Source: Xanthomonas sp.
Lineage (GTDB): Bacteria > Pseudomonadota > Gammaproteobacteria > Xanthomonadales > Xanthomonadaceae
DNA length: 64,000 nucleotides
Direction: 5' to 3'
NCBI RefSeq assembly: GCF_017163755.1
Contig: NZ_JAFIWC010000024.1
Location: 25,158 to 89,157 of the forward strand
Position 1 is the first letter of the stretch. The number at the start of each line of letters is the position of its first letter. A program made the position numbers and the translations under genes. This document shows positions 27,199-37,800 of this stretch, in pieces. The notes beneath the pieces were generated by a model that made no database searches, was not told where the DNA came from, and saw only the letters and a program-made list of their open reading frames with translations.

Positions 27199-27777
27199 GT
27201 GCTGCTGATGCTCGACAACTACGACAGCTTCACCTACAACCTCGTGCAGTACCTGCAGGCGCTCGGCGCGGAGGTCAAGGTGGTGCGCAACGATGCGCTG
27301 AGCGTGGACGAGATCGAGCAGCTGGCGCCGGAACGCATCGTGATCTCGCCCGGCCCGTGCACCCCGGACCAGGCCGGGGTTTCGCTGCAACTGATCGAGC
27401 GGCTCGGCCAGCGCACGCCGATCCTCGGCGTGTGCCTGGGCCACCAGAGCATCGGCCAGGCCTACGGCGGCGACGTGGTCCGCGCCGGCACCATCATGCA
27501 CGGCAAGACCTCGCGCATCCGCCACGAAGGCCGCGGCGTGTTCGCCGGCCTGCCGGACCGCTACGAGGCCACCCGCTACCATTCGCTGGTGGTCGAGAAG
27601 ACCACGCTGCCGGCGTGCCTGGAAGTCACCGCCTGGACCGAGAACGAGGACGGCTCGATCGAGGAGATCATGGGCCTGCGCCATCGCCAGTTCCCGGTCG
27701 AGGGCGTGCAGTTCCACCCCGAGTCGATCCTCACCGAGCATGGCCACGCGTTGCTGAAGAACTTCCTGGAGCGCTGA
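27199..27777 (+). CDS. trpG: Anthranilate synthase component II (glutamine amidotransferase)
   Basis: A 192-residue class I glutamine amidotransferase that supplies ammonia to TrpE for anthranilate synthesis. It begins at GTG 27199 ([20 protein letters not shown]). The oxyanion segment is '[12 protein letters not shown]', the nucleophile is Cys79 in 'LGVCLGHQ', and the His/Glu pair is in 'GVQFHPES'. TrpE is not in the window. trpD lies 14.5 kb downstream instead of next door, because an accessory locus begins 9 bp after this stop. Expression of trpD from the trpG promoter is therefore doubtful. Confidence 0.95.
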   Translation: MLLMLDNYDSFTYNLVQYLQALGAEVKVVRNDALSVDEIEQLAPERIVISPGPCTPDQAGVSLQLIERLGQRTPILGVCLGHQSIGQAYGGDVVRAGTIMHGKTSRIRHEGRGVFAGLPDRYEATRYHSLVVEKTTLPACLEVTAWTENEDGSIEEIMGLRHRQFPVEGVQFHPESILTEHGHALLKNFLER

Positions 27778-27786
27778 TTCCGGCGT

Positions 27787-28365
27787 TCAGCCGGCGGCCG
27801 CCACCGGTTCGCCGAGGTTGAGCATCAGCCGGTTGGCCCAGGCGAAGATCGCGATGCCGTGGATCAGGTCTAGGATCTCAAGATCGTCCAGGCCGGCCTC
27901 GCGCAGCGGGCGCAACTGTTCGGCGCCGATGGCGCTGGGCGCCAGGGTCAGTTCGACCGCGAAGTGCACGATGGCGCGTTCGCGCGGCGTGGTACCGGCG
28001 CTATGCGGGTCCTCGAAGACCTGGATGATCGCGTCCTCGCGCCGTGACAGTTGCTCGAAGCGACGCGCGTGCACCGAGCCGCAATAGACGCAGCCGTTGA
28101 CGCGTGAGACCGCGGTGGCGGCCAGTTCGCGCTCGGCGCGCGGCAGCCCGCCGGGGGCGTACATGATCGCGTTGTAGGTGCGCGAGCGTTGGCGCAGCAC
28201 GTCCGGCTGGTGCGCCAGGGTCAGGTAGTACGGCGACTGGCGGGCGTTGGCGCCGCTTTCGTCCAGCACTTCGAGTTGGGCCGGGCTGGCCCGCTGCGGA
28301 TCGACCGTTTCCAGCCATGGCGACCAGGCCAGTGGCGCGTCGGTGAAGCCGTGGATCTCGATCAT
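27787..28365 (-). CDS. AhpD/CMD-like peroxidase-domain protein (Avi_7169-type)
   Basis: A 192-residue protein with the alkylhydroperoxidase AhpD core. The redox motif is 'NGCVYCGSVHARRF', the CxxC-x3-H arrangement of active AhpD proteins. It resembles the family I recall as Avi_7169, often found beside an Avi_7170-type CMD protein and a peptide-type ABC transporter. It is the last gene of the long minus-strand operon, overlaps the next gene by 4 bp, and ends 9 bp from the trpG stop in a tail-to-tail arrangement. It may protect against a peroxide made by the flavoprotein; that is inference. Confidence 0.82.
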   Translation of the reverse strand: MIEIHGFTDAPLAWSPWLETVDPQRASPAQLEVLDESGANARQSPYYLTLAHQPDVLRQRSRTYNAIMYAPGGLPRAERELAATAVSRVNGCVYCGSVHARRFEQLSRREDAIIQVFEDPHSAGTTPRERAIVHFAVELTLAPSAIGAEQLRPLREAGLDDLEILDLIHGIAIFAWANRLMLNLGEPVAAAG

Positions 28366-28874
28366 GCCGCCGCCTCCAGTGCGGCAAGCGCGCGTAGCCC
28401 GGCGGCGAGCCGGACCTGGTAGGACAGGAAGGCGATCAGTTGCGACAGTGCGACGATCTGTGCGGTGTCCAGCCCGGCCACGGCGAGCACTTGCAGCGCC
28501 GCGCGGTCGCCGTCCAGCGGGCGCAGCAGCAGGGTGCGTGCGTAGCGGAGCATCGCCTGCAGCCGGGTGTCGGCGATGGCGTCTTCCCGGCCGCGCTCGG
28601 CCGCCTCCAGCAGCGCCGCGTCGGCCGGCAATTCCAGCAGGCGCCGGCGGTAGTGCGACGCCAGTTCCGTCGCGTCGGACAGGCGCGCGGCGTGCAGCGC
28701 GACCAGCAGCCGGTCGCGCAGCTCGGGCGGGGGAAGAGCGGAATCGAACAACGCTTCGTAGCTGCCCTGGGTGCCGTCGCGGACCTTGTCGCGGCGCCGG
28801 CGCAGCGCGTCCAGCGGCGAGTCGGCGGCGATGCCGAGGGCAGCGTCGATACAGTCGGGCGTCGAAGGGGTCAT
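28362..28874 (-). CDS. CMD-domain protein (Avi_7170-type)
   Basis: A 170-residue helical protein of the carboxymuconolactone decarboxylase/AhpD fold without a CxxC motif. The pattern 'RDRLLVALHAARLSDATELA' and 'VALSQLIAFLSYQVRLAAGL' fits the family I recall as Avi_7170. Partner proteins of this type are adjacent to AhpD-like genes; perhaps the two form a hetero-oligomer. Start and stop overlap or nearly touch the neighbours (4 bp overlap downstream, 28 bp gap upstream), so it is part of one operon. Confidence 0.78.
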   Translation of the reverse strand: MTPSTPDCIDAALGIAADSPLDALRRRRDKVRDGTQGSYEALFDSALPPPELRDRLLVALHAARLSDATELASHYRRRLLELPADAALLEAAERGREDAIADTRLQAMLRYARTLLLRPLDGDRAALQVLAVAGLDTAQIVALSQLIAFLSYQVRLAAGLRALAALEAAA

Positions 28875-28902
28875 GGAGTGTCCGTCGAAGGGAGGGAGGG
28901 GC

Positions 28903-30407
28903 TCAGCGCGGTGCCGGCGCGATGTCGTAGGCGCGGATCCAGTCGTCGCCGCGCGGCTGCCAGTGGATCCGCGGCGAGGCGGCCCAGGTTGCCGGCTGGG
29001 CGTAGAGGAAGATCACCGGCGCCTGTTCGCACAGGTGCGCCTCGGCGCGGTGGTAGATGCGCTCGCGCGCGACCGCGTCCAGCGTGCCGCGGCCCTCGGC
29101 CAGCAGGCGGTCCAGTTCCGGATCGCGGTAATAGGCGTAGGGGCTGTCGCTGTGCAGCAGCGACAACAGGCCGTCGGCGTCGATGGTCGGCCAGGCGTGG
29201 GTCAGCAGCGACAGCGCGCCGAGCTTGCGCGCCTTGATGTACTTGTCCATGTAGTAGGCCGAGTCCAGCTGGGTCAGGCGCACGTCCAGGCCGACGGCCT
29301 GCAACTGCGCGGCGACCACCTGCGCGACCTCCTCGCCCTGTGGGGTGTAGTTGACCGGCACTTCCAGTTCCAGCCGCGTGCCGGCGGCTATCCCGGCCTC
29401 GCGCAGCAGCGCGCGGGCGCGCGCCGGGTCGTAGGGATAGGGCTTCAGCACCGGGTCGAAGCCGAGGTACTCGGGGGTTAGCAACTGGCACTGCAACACC
29501 GGCGCCTGACCGTCGAACAGCGCTTGGGAGATCGCCTGCTTGTCGATCGCGTAGTTGAGCGCCCGGCGCACGCGGACATCGTCCAGCGGCGGTGCCAGCG
29601 TGTTGAGCTTGACGAACACCGAGCGGATCGACGGCACGCTGCCGGCCTGCGCGCGGCCGCTGGCGCGGATGCGCGCGACCTCGGCCAGCGGCAGCCCGGT
29701 GATCAGATCGACCTCGCCGGCCAGCAGCGCGGCCACGCGCGCGGTGGCCGCGGGGATGATGCGGAACTCGACCTCGGCGAAGGCCGGCTTGCGTCCCCAG
29801 TAGCCGGGATTGCGGCGCAGTCGCAGATGGTCGCCGGGGACGTTCTCGACCAGTTCGTAGGGGCCGCCCGAGCTGACCTCGGTGGCGGGGTCGTGGCGGG
29901 CGGCCCAGCGCGGCGGCAGCAGCAACAGCATAGACAGCTGCGCCGGCAGTGCCGGGAACGCAGTGCGGGTGTGGATGTCGAGCGTGCGCGCATCCGGCGC
30001 CTCGACCCGTACGATCGGCTCGAACCAGAACCGGATGCGGGCGTGGATGGCCGGGTCGAGCACGCGCTCCAGGTTCCACTTGACGGCGGCCGCGTCCAGC
30101 GGCTCGCCGTCGGCGAAGCGCGCGCCGGGCGCGAGGCGGAAACGCCAGTGCGTCGGCGAGAGCGCCTGCCACGACTCGGCCAGCGCCGGGCCCAACTTCA
30201 GGTCCGGGCCGCGCTCGACCAACGCCGGATACAGGTGGCCGAGCACGCTGAGGTTGCCGCCCACCGCAGCGGTCATGTGCGGGTCCAGCGTGGCGAGGTC
30301 GGCCGGCAGCGCGATCACCAGCGCTCGCGCGGCGGACTCGGGTGCGGTGCGGGGGGCGCAGGCGGCCAGCGCCAGCGCGAACAACATCGACAGGAGCAGC
30401 CGTGGCG

Positions 30408-30411
<4 letters not shown>
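28903..30411 (-). CDS. ABC transporter substrate-binding lipoprotein (peptide/opine SBP_bac_5)
   Basis: A 502-residue periplasmic binding protein with lipobox '[13 protein letters not shown]'. Cluster C features are present: '[18 protein letters not shown]', '[20 protein letters not shown]' and '[19 protein letters not shown]'. It resembles the family I recall as KPN_01854, which travels with AhpD/CMD-like proteins. It would capture the imported substrate in the periplasm and hand it to the permeases at 33615-35365. The start overlaps the stop of the upstream ATPase gene by 4 bp. The ligand is unknown; dipeptides, opines and similar amides are typical for this cluster. Confidence 0.9.
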
Positions 30412-31303
<892 letters not shown>

Positions 31304-31307
<4 letters not shown>

Positions 31308-32332
31308 GCGCACGACTCCTCGGCCAATGCGCGCCGCAGGTCGTACCAGGCCGCGACCAGGTGGCCGGGCGCGGCGTCCTCGGCCGGGCGCAGCGGCGGC
31401 AGTTCGCGCCGGCAGCGCTCGGTGGCGTAGGGATTGCGCGGCTCGAACGGATCGCCCGGTGGCGGCGCGAACGGGTCCGGCGGCTGTCCGGGGATTGCGC
31501 GCAGGCGGCCGCCGTGGGGACGACGAGGCGACACTGAGCCGGGCAGCGAGCGCAGCAGGCCCAGGGTGTAGGCGCTGCGTGGGTCGTGGAACAGCGCATC
31601 GACCGGGCCGCGCTCGGCGATGCGGCCGGCGTACATCACCTGCACGGTGTCGGCCAGGCGCGCGACCACGCCCATGTCGTGGGTGATCCAGACCAGCGCC
31701 ATGCCCAGCGCATCCTTCAGTTCGCGCAGCAGGTCGACGATCTGCGCCTGCACGGTGACGTCCAGCGCAGTGGTGGCTTCGTCGGCTATCAGCAGGCGCG
31801 GACGGCAGGCGATGCCGATGGCGATCATCACGCGCTGGCGTTGGCCGCCGGAAAGCTGGTGCGGGTACTGCTGCAGGCGCCGCGACGCGCGGTCGACGCC
31901 GACCTGCTCCAGCAGTTCGAGGCAGCGATTCCTCGCCGCTTCCCGGTCCAGCCGCAGGTGCCGGTACAGCGGCTCGGCAAGCTGGCGGCCGATCGTCAGC
32001 AGCGGGTTCAGCGAGGTCATGGGGTCCTGAAATACGAAGCCGATGTCGCGGCCGCGGATCTCGCGCAGCGCCGGCTCGCCCAGCGCCAGCAGGTCGCGCC
32101 CGCCCAGCATCACCCGGCCGGACACGCGCGCGACCTTCGGTTCCAGCAGCCCGGCGATCGCCAGCGCCTGTACGCTCTTGCCGCTGCCGCTTTCGCCGAC
32201 GATGGCCAGGGTCTCGCCGGCGGCCACGCTGTAGCTCACACCGTGCACGATCCGCACGGTCCCGCGCGGGGTGGTGAAGCTCACCTGGAGGTCCTCGACC
32301 TGCAGGAGCGGCGCTGCGCGGTCTCGGGCCAT
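31304..32332 (-). CDS. ABC transporter ATP-binding protein (DppD/OppD type)
   Basis: A 342-residue ATPase beginning [19 protein letters not shown], with Walker A 'GESGSGKSV', signature 'QLSGGQRQR', Walker B '[12 protein letters not shown]', and an oligopeptide_HPY-like C-terminus ('[16 protein letters not shown]'). An in-frame ATG at 32410 would add 26 residues, but those codons fall in a REP-like repeat (32344-32388) shared with 40545-40588. I therefore prefer the ATG at 32332. If 32410 is used, the repeat is translated. Confidence 0.9.
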
Positions 32333-32343
32333 CAGCCGCGGGG

Positions 32344-32388
32344 GGCTTTCCGGGAAAGGCCCGGCCGCAACGGAAGTCGCTCCTGCAG
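32344..32388 (-). repeat. REP-like repeat, copy 1
   Basis: This 45-bp segment shares GCTTTCCGGGAAAG and then GAAGyCGCTCCTGCA, in the same order and spacing, with 40545-40588. The CTTTCCGGGAAAG part is itself nearly palindromic. The Xanthomonas genome-wide repeat of the form GTAGGAGCGGCTTCAGCCGC seems related. It lies between the M24-like gene and the ATPase gene inside one operon. Confidence 0.6.
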
Positions 32389-32411
32389 GTGGCGATGCGC
32401 TGTTGCTCATC

Positions 32412-33587
32412 TCAGGCCTGCACGAAGCCGTCGTGGCCGCCGGTCAGGAACTCGTGCCCGTCGGCGCTGATCAGCACGGTGTCGGAGATCTGCGTGCCGC
32501 ACACCGGCGGCACCCGCAGGTTCGGCTCGAAGGTGATCAGCATCCCCGGTTCCAGCACGTACGGCGAATGCGCGTCCAGCGACAGCGCCTCGTGCGCGCC
32601 CAGGCCGATGCCGTGGCCGATCCGGCCGGGAATGTTGCGTGGGTAGCCGCGCCGCTCCAGCCCGGCCTTGGCGGCCTGGAACAGCTCGGCGATCGGCGTG
32701 CCGGGGCGCAGCAACGGGCGCAGCGCTTCGCGCAGTTCGAAGATCGTGTCCAGCGCATGGCGATGGCTGTCGGGGATCGCGCCGCGGGCGACGGTGCGCT
32801 CGATCTCGGCGTGGGTGCCGTTGGCGCTGGTCCAGATCAGGATCGAGCTCAGCTCGCCCGGCTGCGGCCGGCGCGTGGTCGGCACGTCGGCGTTGACGAA
32901 CATGCGCTCGCCGCTCAGCACCCAGGTCTGCAGGCCGTGGAACACGCCGCCCTCCAGGCTGCCGAAGTCGGCCACCTCCACCTCGGGATAGCGTTCGTTC
33001 CAGTGCCGGCCCATCGCTGCCTGTGAGGCCAGGGCGATCTCGCGCTCGCTGCCGCCCTCGCGCAACGCGCGCACCGCCGCGTCCATGCCGACGTTGGCCA
33101 GGTCCGCGGCGATGCGCGCGTCGGCGATCTCGGCCGCGCTCTTGAGCATGCGCGCCTCGAAGAACAGCTTGGAGCTGTCGGCCCAGCGCGCCTGCGGCAG
33201 CGCCTGGGCCAGTTGGCGCTGGCGCTGCACGGTCAGGAATTCCTCCTCCACGCCGATGCGCGCGCGCTCCAGGCCAAGCTCGGCGACGATCGTCGCCAGC
33301 GCCTGGAGCCAGTCCGGCCCCATCGTCACCTTGGTCGACCAGGCGCCGTACAGGTGGATGTGCTCCAGCGCGGTGCTGGCGCGCGCGTGGTCGTCGCGCA
33401 GCGCGTGCACCAGCAGCCGCGGCTCGCCCTCGCGCGGCAGCAGCGCCACCACCGGGTGGCTGTAGATGATCGGGTTGAAACCGCCCAGGTAGTAGCTGTG
33501 CTCGGGCTTGAGCGTGATCAGCAGGTCGATGTCCTGCTCGGCCATCGCGCGGCGCAGGCGCTGGAGCTTGTCGTGGGGGTCGGTCAT
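32412..33587 (-). CDS. M24-fold (Xaa-Pro peptidase/creatinase-like) protein lacking metal ligands
   Basis: A 391-residue protein with a creatinase N-terminal domain (about 10-140) and a pita-bread M24 domain (about 150-385). Against E. coli PepP, the stretch 'GELSSILIWTSANGTHAE' aligns without gaps and puts Leu250 and Glu261 at the two metal Asp positions. His325 ('RIGHGIGLG') and Glu354 ('ITFEPN') are kept, while Ser368 ('TQISDT') replaces the last Glu. Three of five ligands are changed, so a two-metal peptidase is unlikely. Creatinase has this fold and works without metal. The gene lies between permease and ATPase genes, so its product probably processes the imported compound in the cytoplasm. 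Confidence 0.88.
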   Translation of the reverse strand: MTDPHDKLQRLRRAMAEQDIDLLITLKPEHSYYLGGFNPIIYSHPVVALLPREGEPRLLVHALRDDHARASTALEHIHLYGAWSTKVTMGPDWLQALATIVAELGLERARIGVEEEFLTVQRQRQLAQALPQARWADSSKLFFEARMLKSAAEIADARIAADLANVGMDAAVRALREGGSEREIALASQAAMGRHWNERYPEVEVADFGSLEGGVFHGLQTWVLSGERMFVNADVPTTRRPQPGELSSILIWTSANGTHAEIERTVARGAIPDSHRHALDTIFELREALRPLLRPGTPIAELFQAAKAGLERRGYPRNIPGRIGHGIGLGAHEALSLDAHSPYVLEPGMLITFEPNLRVPPVCGTQISDTVLISADGHEFLTGGHDGFVQA

Positions 33588-33614
33588 GGCGATTCCAGGT
33601 TCCGGAAGAGAAGG

Positions 33615-34433
33615 TCAGCGGCGGGGATCGAGGTGGTCGCGCAGGTGGTCGCCGCCCAGGTTGATGGCCAGTACGGTGGCGACGATGGCGATGCCGGGGT
33701 AACTCACCACCCACCAGGCGCTGGCGATGTAGGGTTCGCCCTCGGCGAGCATCCGGCCCCAGCTGGCGGTGGGCGGCTGTACGCCCAGGCCGAGGTAGCT
33801 CAGCGCCGCCTCGATCAGGATCACCCGCGCCAGCTCCAGCGTCGCCAGCACCAGCAGTGGGCCGAGCAGGTTGGGCAGCAGGTGGCGCAGCATGATCCGC
33901 AGCGGGCCGGCGCCGATCGCGTGCGCGGAGAGGATGAACTCGCGCTCGCGCAGCGCCAGCACCTGGCCGCGCACCACGCGCGCGAAGCGGGTCCAGCCGG
34001 TCAGGGCGAGAATGATCACGAGGTTGGCGATGCCAGGCCCAAGCGCGGCGACGATCAACAGCGCCAGCAACAGCGTCGGCAGCGCCATCTGCATGTCGGT
34101 CAAACGCATCAGCACGCGCTCCCAGGCCCCGCCCAGGTAGCCGGCGACCAGTCCGAGCGCGGTGCCGGCCAGGCCGCCGAGCAGCACCGCGCCCAGCGCC
34201 AGCGACAGGGTGATGCGGCTGCCGTGCAGCAGCCGCGCCAGCAGGTCGCGACCGAGCGGGTCGGTGCCGAGCCAGTGCTGCCAATTGGACGCGCGCAATC
34301 GCTGCGCCAGATCGATGTGGTCCGGGTCGGGCAGGCCCGGCCACGACGCGCCGAGCAGCATCAGCAGCGGCAATGCCAGCAGCGCCGGCATCAGCCAGCG
34401 GCCGCGCGCGCGCGGCAGCGCGACGGCGTTCAT
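33615..34433 (-). CDS. ABC transporter permease (DppC/OppC type)
   Basis: A 272-residue membrane protein with an N-terminal span, then 'HWLGTDPLGRDLLARLLHGS', the hallmark before the permease core in DppC-like proteins. About five further spans follow, with the EAA loop 'SAHAIGAGPLRIMLRHLLPN' contacting the ATPases. The start overlaps the stop of the DppB-type gene by 4 bp. It forms the inner-membrane channel with 34430-35365. Confidence 0.93.
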   Translation of the reverse strand: MNAVALPRARGRWLMPALLALPLLMLLGASWPGLPDPDHIDLAQRLRASNWQHWLGTDPLGRDLLARLLHGSRITLSLALGAVLLGGLAGTALGLVAGYLGGAWERVLMRLTDMQMALPTLLLALLIVAALGPGIANLVIILALTGWTRFARVVRGQVLALREREFILSAHAIGAGPLRIMLRHLLPNLLGPLLVLATLELARVILIEAALSYLGLGVQPPTASWGRMLAEGEPYIASAWWVVSYPGIAIVATVLAINLGGDHLRDHLDPRR

Positions 34434-35365
34434 CGCCCGCTCCTGCGCAGGCGCGGGTCGAGCAGGCCGTAGCCCAGGTCCACCAGCAGATTGATGCCGA
34501 CGTAGGCCAGCGCGATCACCAGTACCGCTGCCTGCACTACGGGAAAGTCGCGCCCGCCGATGGCCTGGATCAGCAGCCGGCCGATGCCCGGCCAGGCGAA
34601 CACGGTTTCGACCACGATCGCGCCGCCGAGCAGCTCGCCGGCGAGGATGCCGGTGAGCGTGAGCACCGGCGCCAGCGCGTTGCGCAATACGTGCCAGCAC
34701 AGGATCGTCGCCGGCAGCAGGCCTTTGGCGCGCGCGGTACGCACGTGGTCCTCGGTCAGCACCTCCAGCACGCTGGCGCGCAGCAGCCGCGCCACGCTGG
34801 CGGCGATCGCCGCGGCCAGCGTCAGCGCCGGCAGCAGCAGGTGCGCCGGGCCGCCGTTGCCGCCGGTCGGCAGCCAGCCCAGGCGCACCGAGAATCCCAT
34901 GACCAGCACGATGCCGAGCCAGAACGCCGGGGTGGCCTGGCCGAGCGCGGCCAGCGCCATAGCCGTCGCGCGCAGCCAGCGCGGACGCGCCAGCGCGCCG
35001 ATCAGGCCGGCCGCCAGTCCCAGCGCGACGCCCAGTCCCAGCGCCGCCGCGGCCAGCGTCGCGGTGGCCGGCAGCCGTTCCAGCACCAGCGCCAGCGCCG
35101 GTCGCCCGTGTACGAACGAGGTGCCGAAGTCCCCGTGCAGAGCCGCCAGCAGGTAGTGGCCGTATTGCAGCGCCAGCGGTCGCTCCAGGCCGAGCGCAGC
35201 GCGCAGCGCGGCCAGCTGTTCCGGGCCGGCGCCGACCGGCAGCAGCAGCGCCGTCGGATCGCCGATCATGCGGGTGGCGACGAACACGATGCTGACCGCG
35301 CCCCAGACCGCCAGCAAGGCGCCCAGCGCGTGCCCGCCGACGTGGCGCAGCAGGCCGGCCGTCAC
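34430..35365 (-). CDS. ABC transporter permease (DppB/OppB type)
   Basis: A 311-residue membrane protein with six or so spans and the DppB-like segments 'RMIGDPTALLLPVGAGPEQL' (N-terminal) and 'YVGINLLVDLGYGLLDPRLR' (end). The EAA loop is 'TARAKGLLPATILCWHVLRN'. It follows the flavoprotein gene by 36 bp and is coupled to the DppC-type gene. Together they make the heterodimeric permease of the locus. Confidence 0.93.
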   Translation of the reverse strand: MTAGLLRHVGGHALGALLAVWGAVSIVFVATRMIGDPTALLLPVGAGPEQLAALRAALGLERPLALQYGHYLLAALHGDFGTSFVHGRPALALVLERLPATATLAAAALGLGVALGLAAGLIGALARPRWLRATAMALAALGQATPAFWLGIVLVMGFSVRLGWLPTGGNGGPAHLLLPALTLAAAIAASVARLLRASVLEVLTEDHVRTARAKGLLPATILCWHVLRNALAPVLTLTGILAGELLGGAIVVETVFAWPGIGRLLIQAIGGRDFPVVQAAVLVIALAYVGINLLVDLGYGLLDPRLRRSGR

Positions 35366-35401
35366 CGCAGGCTCCCTGCTGCAACGATCGGGCGGTCGCC
35401 G

Positions 35402-36838
35402 TCACGCATCGGCATCGGTCCACTCGTCGCCGAACAGTTCCGGTTCTTCGTAGGCCTGCAGCGCCGCGAAGTGCTGCTCGCGATCCTCGGCGTAGAAGTG
35501 CCCGGCCAGCGCGTGGGCCAGGCGCCAGGCGCCGACGCTGATGCCGGGAATGTCACCGGACAGCTTGCCCAGGCTCAGCGCCGCCGGGTAGTTGAAGCAG
35601 TGCACGCGCGCCAGCCATGGGCACGCGCCGGGCTCGCGTTGCTGGAACGCGAAATCCAGCCCCAGGTCGGGCGAGTTCTCCAGCTCGGCGTCGTCCTGGC
35701 CGGGCGGGGTGGGGAAACGGTGCTTCCATAACCGGATGTGCGGGGCCAGCGCCGCCAGTTCCGGGCGCTGCGCCAAGTCCACGCCGAAGCCGGTGCCCAC
35801 GATCAGGAAGTCCAGCCGGTACTCGCCCTTGGGCGTGCGCAGCAGCAGCTCGCCGTCCTCCTCGCACAGTTCCAGCACCGGGCTGGCGAAATGGAAGCGG
35901 GCATTGGCGTGGCGCGACACCCGCAGCGTGCTGTCGCGCGGCGGCGGCACCTGTTGCTGGTTGACGTAGTGCTGGAAGCGCCACTTCCACGCGTCCGGCA
36001 GCCCGGCATAGCCGAGGAAGTTGCCGGGGCCACTGCCGCCCTTGCCCTTGTTGATGGTCGGCATTCGCGCGCGGCGCACGAACAGGTCCAGCTCGGCGGC
36101 GCCAGCCTCCAGCGCGCAGGCGGCGTTGTCCATCGCCGAGGCGCCGGCGCCGATCACCCCGACCCGGCGCCCGCGCAGCGCGGCGAAGTCGATCGGTTCC
36201 GCCGAATGCGCCCACAGCCTGCGCGACAGCCCGGAGCAGAAGTCCGGGATCACAGCCCCGCCCAAGGCGTCGCGGCCGGTCGCCAGCACCAGCCGCCGTG
36301 CGAACAGTTCGCGCTCGCCGCCGGCGTCGCGCAGACGCAGCGCCAGCAGGTCGTCCTCGCCGCGCAGGCCGAGCAGCTCGGTGTGGTTGGCCACCGGCAC
36401 CTGCATCACCTTGCGGTACCAGACCAGATAGTCCATCCACTGCGTGCGCGGAATCTTGTCCAGTGCTTCCCACGCCTGCGTGCCGAAGCGGGCCTCGTAC
36501 CAGGCGCGGAAGGTCAGTGCAGGCAGCCCCAGCGCCGGGCCAGTCAGTTGCTTGGGCGAGCGCAGCGTCCGCATCCGCGCGTAGTCCAGCCATGGACCTT
36601 CGCGGCCCGGCCCGGAACGATCGAACACCTGCGCGCGCACGCCGCTCAGGCGCAGCGCGGTGGCGGCGGCCAGCCCGGCCATGCCGCCGCCTATCACCGC
36701 CACGTCCAGCAGCTGCTGTCCATGCCGGCGGCGTTCGGGTACCCACGGGCGCGGCGGCAGTTCCAGCCACGCCAGGTCCTGGCGCAACCGCGCTTCCAGG
36801 GCTTCCAGATTCGTGGGGGGAGGGGGGAGGTGGCTCAT
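35402..36838 (-). CDS. FAD/NAD(P)-binding flavoprotein monooxygenase-like
   Basis: A 478-residue flavoprotein with an N-terminal FAD site 'VAVIGGGMAGLAAATALRLS' (about 45-65), an NAD(P) site 'VGVIGAGASAMDNAACALEA' (about 235-255) and 'LIVGTGFGVDLAQRPEL' near 370. This two-Rossmann layout is that of class B flavin monooxygenases. It would oxidise an organic substrate (N- or S-oxygenation, or Baeyer-Villiger type) with NADPH and O2. The ATG overlaps the LysR stop by 4 bp, so the regulator and the enzyme are translated together. The substrate is unknown and is presumably the imported compound. Confidence 0.85.
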   Translation of the reverse strand: MSHLPPPPTNLEALEARLRQDLAWLELPPRPWVPERRRHGQQLLDVAVIGGGMAGLAAATALRLSGVRAQVFDRSGPGREGPWLDYARMRTLRSPKQLTGPALGLPALTFRAWYEARFGTQAWEALDKIPRTQWMDYLVWYRKVMQVPVANHTELLGLRGEDDLLALRLRDAGGERELFARRLVLATGRDALGGAVIPDFCSGLSRRLWAHSAEPIDFAALRGRRVGVIGAGASAMDNAACALEAGAAELDLFVRRARMPTINKGKGGSGPGNFLGYAGLPDAWKWRFQHYVNQQQVPPPRDSTLRVSRHANARFHFASPVLELCEEDGELLLRTPKGEYRLDFLIVGTGFGVDLAQRPELAALAPHIRLWKHRFPTPPGQDDAELENSPDLGLDFAFQQREPGACPWLARVHCFNYPAALSLGKLSGDIPGISVGAWRLAHALAGHFYAEDREQHFAALQAYEEPELFGDEWTDADA

Positions 36839-37785
36839 GCGTCGCCGTGGATCCGTTGCAGCAGCGCATCGTGGGCGCCGAGTTCGTGGCGCACGAAGCC
36901 GGGCAGCAACGCGCGTGCGGTGTCCTCCAGCGATCCGATCAGCGCCCGCGTGCTGGCCGAGAGCGGGTGCGCGTAGGGCGTGATCGTGCCGAAGAAGAAA
37001 GGTATGTCGACTTCCAGCGGACGCACCACGACGCCGTCCTGCGGGATGCCCAGCGCGCTGACCGGATCGACCAGGGCGATGCCCAGCCCGGCGCGCGCCA
37101 TCTGCGTGGCGTTGAGCGAGGCATTGGTCTCCAGCACGTGCAGCGGCTGCGGCGCACCCGCCAGCACCTTGTCGATGCGCCGGCGCAGCCGGAACGGGTT
37201 GGCCAGGGTGATCAGGGTCTGCCCGGCCAGTGCCTCCAGCGTCAGCCGCGGCGCGGCGGCCAGCGGCGAGCCGGCCGGCAGCACCGCCACGCACGGCGCC
37301 TCGCCGATCCAGTGCACGTCCACGCCGCGATGCTCCAGCGGCAGGCTGACCACGCCCAGGTCCATGGTCCTGCTCAACACCGCGTGCACCACCTGCTCGG
37401 CCGGCAGGCTGCGCAGCTGGACATGCTGTGGCCGTGTTTCGGCCGGCAGCCGTGCCAGCGCCGCCGGCACTAGCCCGGCGGCAAGCGCCGGGGTGGCGAC
37501 CAAGCGCACCTCCAACGTCTCGTCCTGGCAGATGCGCTCGGCGCGCTGGCGGATCTGGCGCACCCCGGCCAGCGTGCCCTCGACCTCGGCCTGCAACAGG
37601 AACGCCTTGTCGGTGGGCGTGACCTTGGGGCCGTTGCGCTCGAACAGCAGGAAGCCCAGCTCATCCTCCAGGTCACGGATCAGCCGCGTCACTGCCGGTT
37701 GCGAGCGGCCGAGCATCTGCCCGGCCCCGGTGATGCTGCCGACCGACATCACCGCGGCAAAGGCTTCGAGCTGGCGCAGGTCCAT
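36835..37785 (-). CDS. LysR-family regulator heading the ABC/flavoprotein operon
   Basis: A 316-residue LysR protein with helix-turn-helix 'SITGAGQMLGRSQPAVTRLI' and a substrate-binding domain (about 92-300) with 'LVATPALAAGLVPAALARLP'. It is the first gene of the minus-strand operon and is coupled to the flavoprotein gene by ATGA. The divergent gap to the TonB receptor has two clean palindromes that look like its operators, so it probably controls both arms of the locus. Confidence 0.93.
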   Translation of the reverse strand: MDLRQLEAFAAVMSVGSITGAGQMLGRSQPAVTRLIRDLEDELGFLLFERNGPKVTPTDKAFLLQAEVEGTLAGVRQIRQRAERICQDETLEVRLVATPALAAGLVPAALARLPAETRPQHVQLRSLPAEQVVHAVLSRTMDLGVVSLPLEHRGVDVHWIGEAPCVAVLPAGSPLAAAPRLTLEALAGQTLITLANPFRLRRRIDKVLAGAPQPLHVLETNASLNATQMARAGLGIALVDPVSALGIPQDGVVVRPLEVDIPFFFGTITPYAHPLSASTRALIGSLEDTARALLPGFVRHELGAHDALLQRIHGDA

Positions 37786-37800
37786 GCTGTCTCCGGATCA

